The translations under genes were made by a program, and so were the position numbers. A model generated the notes under the pieces. That model was not told the DNA's origin and ran no database searches. It saw only the letters and a program-made list of their open reading frames with translations. Below are positions 62,713 to 64,000 of a DNA stretch of 64,000 nt, in pieces (position 1 is the stretch's first letter; the number at the start of each line of letters is the position of its first letter). The DNA is from CAYYFX01 sp964571855 (lineage in GTDB: Bacteria > ARS69): assembly GCA_964571855.1 (NCBI GenBank), contig CAZNDO010000016.1, positions 1 to 64,000 of the forward strand, given 5' to 3'.

Positions 62713-63321
62713 CTAGAGGAAGCGGAACGAACCCATGATCGAGATGACGCTGTTCGTCACCTCCGTGTCCGAGCCCTCCACGTCGGCCGTGTTCGTCAGG
62801 CCGCGCGTGTAGCGCACGTCGATGCCCAGGTTCTGGAAGTCCACGCCCGCGCCGACCACGACGCCCACGTCCACCGGCTTCGTGTAGTCCTTCGTGTCAA
62901 CCTCGCCCGCGCCGGCCACGTCCGCCTTGGACGAGGCGTTGAACGCGAGGGACGGCCCCACGAAGATCGAGGGGTGCGCGGGGGACTGGTTCATGAACCC
63001 GAGCTTCGCAAGCACGGGGACCTCGATGTAGTTCAGCTTGTACGAGCTCGTGCCCGTGTCGTCGCTCTGCTCCGCGCCCTTCATCATGAAGAGGGCCTCG
63101 GGCTGGATCTGGAGGTTCGGCAGCACGGGGAACCCGACGTAACCGCCCAGCGCCAGGCCCGTGCGGGCGTCCAGCGACGGATCGGAGTCCGGATCCGTGG
63201 ACTGGTTCGCGATGTTCACGCCGCCCTTGATGCCGGCCTCGACGGGGCCCATGGCCGTGGCCAGGCCGAAGGTCCCCAGGACGAGAACCGCCGCCAGGGC
63301 CACGCTGATTTCGCGCTTCAT
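62713..63321 (-). CDS. PorT-like outer-membrane beta-barrel protein
   Basis: AGGAGAGG lies four bases before ATG 63321; the product has 202 residues. After a signal peptide (to about residue 24) come eight amphipathic strands in the style of the outer-membrane beta-barrel family OMP_b-brl_2 (IKGGVNIANQSTD, GLALGGYVGFPVLPNLQIQPEALFMMKG, YIEVPVLAKLGF, FVGPSLAFNASS, VGVVVGAGVDFQNLGIDVRYTRGL) and a final SIMGSFRFL. Such small barrels are structural or transport-accessory proteins. Upstream lies an 18-bp element shared with the divergent kinase gene. Confidence 0.88.
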   Translation of the reverse strand: MKREISVALAAVLVLGTFGLATAMGPVEAGIKGGVNIANQSTDPDSDPSLDARTGLALGGYVGFPVLPNLQIQPEALFMMKGAEQSDDTGTSSYKLNYIEVPVLAKLGFMNQSPAHPSIFVGPSLAFNASSKADVAGAGEVDTKDYTKPVDVGVVVGAGVDFQNLGIDVRYTRGLTNTADVEGSDTEVTNSVISIMGSFRFL

Positions 63322-63412
63322 TCGCCTCTCCTTGCCAGGATTGGAACTGCGCGCCCGGTGGCGGCAGCCGCGCATGGAAACGGCAAGTTCACGCCTCCCC
63401 TTTAGCCCCCTT

Positions 63413-63430
63413 GTGGTTCGCAGATTGTGG
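63413..63430 (-). promoter_or_regulatory. 18-bp element facing the barrel gene
   Basis: On the minus strand this reads CCACAATCTGCGAACCAC, identical to the copy at 63551-63568 on the plus strand. Eight bases further on the minus strand is TAAAGG, a possible -10. The start codon of the barrel gene is 91 bases away. Confidence 0.65.
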
Positions 63431-63550
63431 ACGGCGGGCCGGGCGCCATCGGGGTGCCGGCCAAGGCATTGCAGGGCAACGCCTTATGCCCGGATGGGGC
63501 GGAGCCGGCAGGGGCCGAATGCACCGGGCGGGGGTGGAAATCCGGGGGCG

Positions 63551-63568
63551 CCACAATCTGCGAACCAC
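63551..63568 (+). promoter_or_regulatory. 18-bp element facing the kinase gene
   Basis: CCACAATCTGCGAACCAC, perfectly matching the inverted copy at 63413-63430. Five bases later is TAGATT (63574-63579), a possible -10, and the kinase ATG is at 63588. The same distance and order on both sides suggest one protein controlling two divergent promoters, or terminal repeats of a 156-bp insertion. Confidence 0.65.
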
Positions 63569-63587
63569 CATGGTAGATTGCGGGGTG

Positions 63588-64000
63588 ATGCGACGGCGTC
63601 CGCGGTACGGGTTCGTGTACGGGCTGCTGGTGGCCCTGATCGTGGCGCAGGGCACCTGGTGGGTCATCTACCAGACCCGCGAGGGGCGCCGGCACGAGGA
63701 GGCCGAGAACCGGCGGTTGGACCTCGAACGGGCGCTCGTGGAGGCCCGGCTCGCGCCGCCGGCGGCCGGGGACCCCGACCGGCTTCGCGCGGAGCACCCC
63801 GACATCGCGATCGTTCCCGGCCCGGACGGGCCGCGCGCCGTCGTGTCGCCCGCGGTCCGGGAGGCGCTGCGGAACGACTCCGCGCGCCGGCAGCGGATGT
63901 TCCTGTTCGAGGGCTCCTTCTTCCTGGGGCTGCTGGCGGCGGGCACGCTCGTGCTCGTGTTCGCGCAGCGCGCGGAGGATCGCTTCCGGCGATCCCGCGA
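63588..64000 (+). CDS. Sensor histidine kinase, N-terminal part (runs off the window)
   Basis: The frame from ATG 63588 is open to the end of the window (137 codons). Residues 1-9 are basic, a membrane helix spans about 8-28 (FVYGLLVALIVAQGTWWVIY), a charged coiled coil and a 60-residue periplasmic region follow, and a second helix spans about 106-124 (FFLGLLAAGTLVLVFA). The last residues (RAEDRFRRSR) resemble the segment just before the HisKA domain in kinases of the sensor type with two helices. The kinase core is outside the window. ATG 63570 in the same frame is an alternative start. The promoter boxes lie so close that the message may be nearly leaderless. Confidence 0.75.
   Translation, partial: MRRRPRYGFVYGLLVALIVAQGTWWVIYQTREGRRHEEAENRRLDLERALVEARLAPPAAGDPDRLRAEHPDIAIVPGPDGPRAVVSPAVREALRNDSARRQRMFLFEGSFFLGLLAAGTLVLVFAQRAEDRFRRSR

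Overview
The window is about 73-75% G+C, densely coded and Gram-negative in character: outer-membrane barrels, many lipoproteins and Sec signal peptides, and a FadL-like protein. Two secreted proteins end in the same short tag (TWG-[IV]-KAL-[HY]-R). Together with the gene mix (CdaA, HD-GYP, NtrC-type regulator, PorT-like barrel) this suggests an uncultivated bacterium of the wider FCB group, such as an Eisenbacteria-like lineage. That placement is an inference; the window contains no rRNA or other phylogenetic marker. TGA is used freely as a stop codon, often inside ATGA and GTGA gene overlaps, so the genetic code is standard.

Layout. 0-5.4 kb: a probable thioredoxin-fold selenoprotein (in-frame TGA at the first position of its UxxC motif, followed by a SECIS-like hairpin), a TPR protein, a Cys-rich mini-protein, tag, and two membrane proteins. 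5.5-8 kb: a porin, an FMN-binding protein and a His-rich membrane protein in one tight unit. 8-11.3 kb: mrfA-mrfB DNA repair pair. 11.4-14.6 kb: two predicted cysteine-hydrolase-fold proteins around a pirin/LOG pair that is bounded by direct repeats. 14.6-20.3 kb: an RluA-type pseudouridine synthase whose frame runs without a stop into a transketolase, then pcm and guaB. 20.4-24.5 kb: a secreted tagged protein, a 6S-like RNA with promoter and terminator, an alpha/beta hydrolase, an unknown protein and a nitrilase. 24.5-25.4 kb: gene-free DNA with three large inverted repeats, one with 100-base arms about 97% identical.

25.4-31.3 kb: a co-directional operon read tilS-hpt-ftsH-folP-cdaA, with a tRNA-Met behind a near-consensus promoter. 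31.9-35.3 kb: lipoproteins and an outer-membrane barrel. 35.5-39.8 kb: trpF-aroC-pepP and a membrane protein with a degenerate peptidase domain. 40-43.4 kb: HD-GYP and REC-STAS-STAS signalling proteins. 43.4-47.3 kb: a HEAT-cyclophilin fusion, a TlpA-like lipoprotein and a cysteine desulfurase. 47.5-52.5 kb: an alpha-toroid protein, DUF302, and three glycosyltransferase-type genes. 52.6-54 kb: ECF sigma, anti-sigma and thioredoxin. 54.1-59.7 kb: a degenerate gluzincin, a TlpA-like lipoprotein, a histidine kinase and an NtrC-type regulator. 59.9-62.6 kb: a three-gene envelope operon (helical-repeat protein, small protein, barrel). 62.7-64 kb: a PorT-like barrel and a truncated sensor kinase, divergent, each behind a copy of the same 18-bp element.

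The strongest candidates for something undescribed are the selenoprotein at 171-947, the palindrome cluster at 24816-25371, the shared divergent element at 63413-63568, and the caspase-like protein at 14080-14583.
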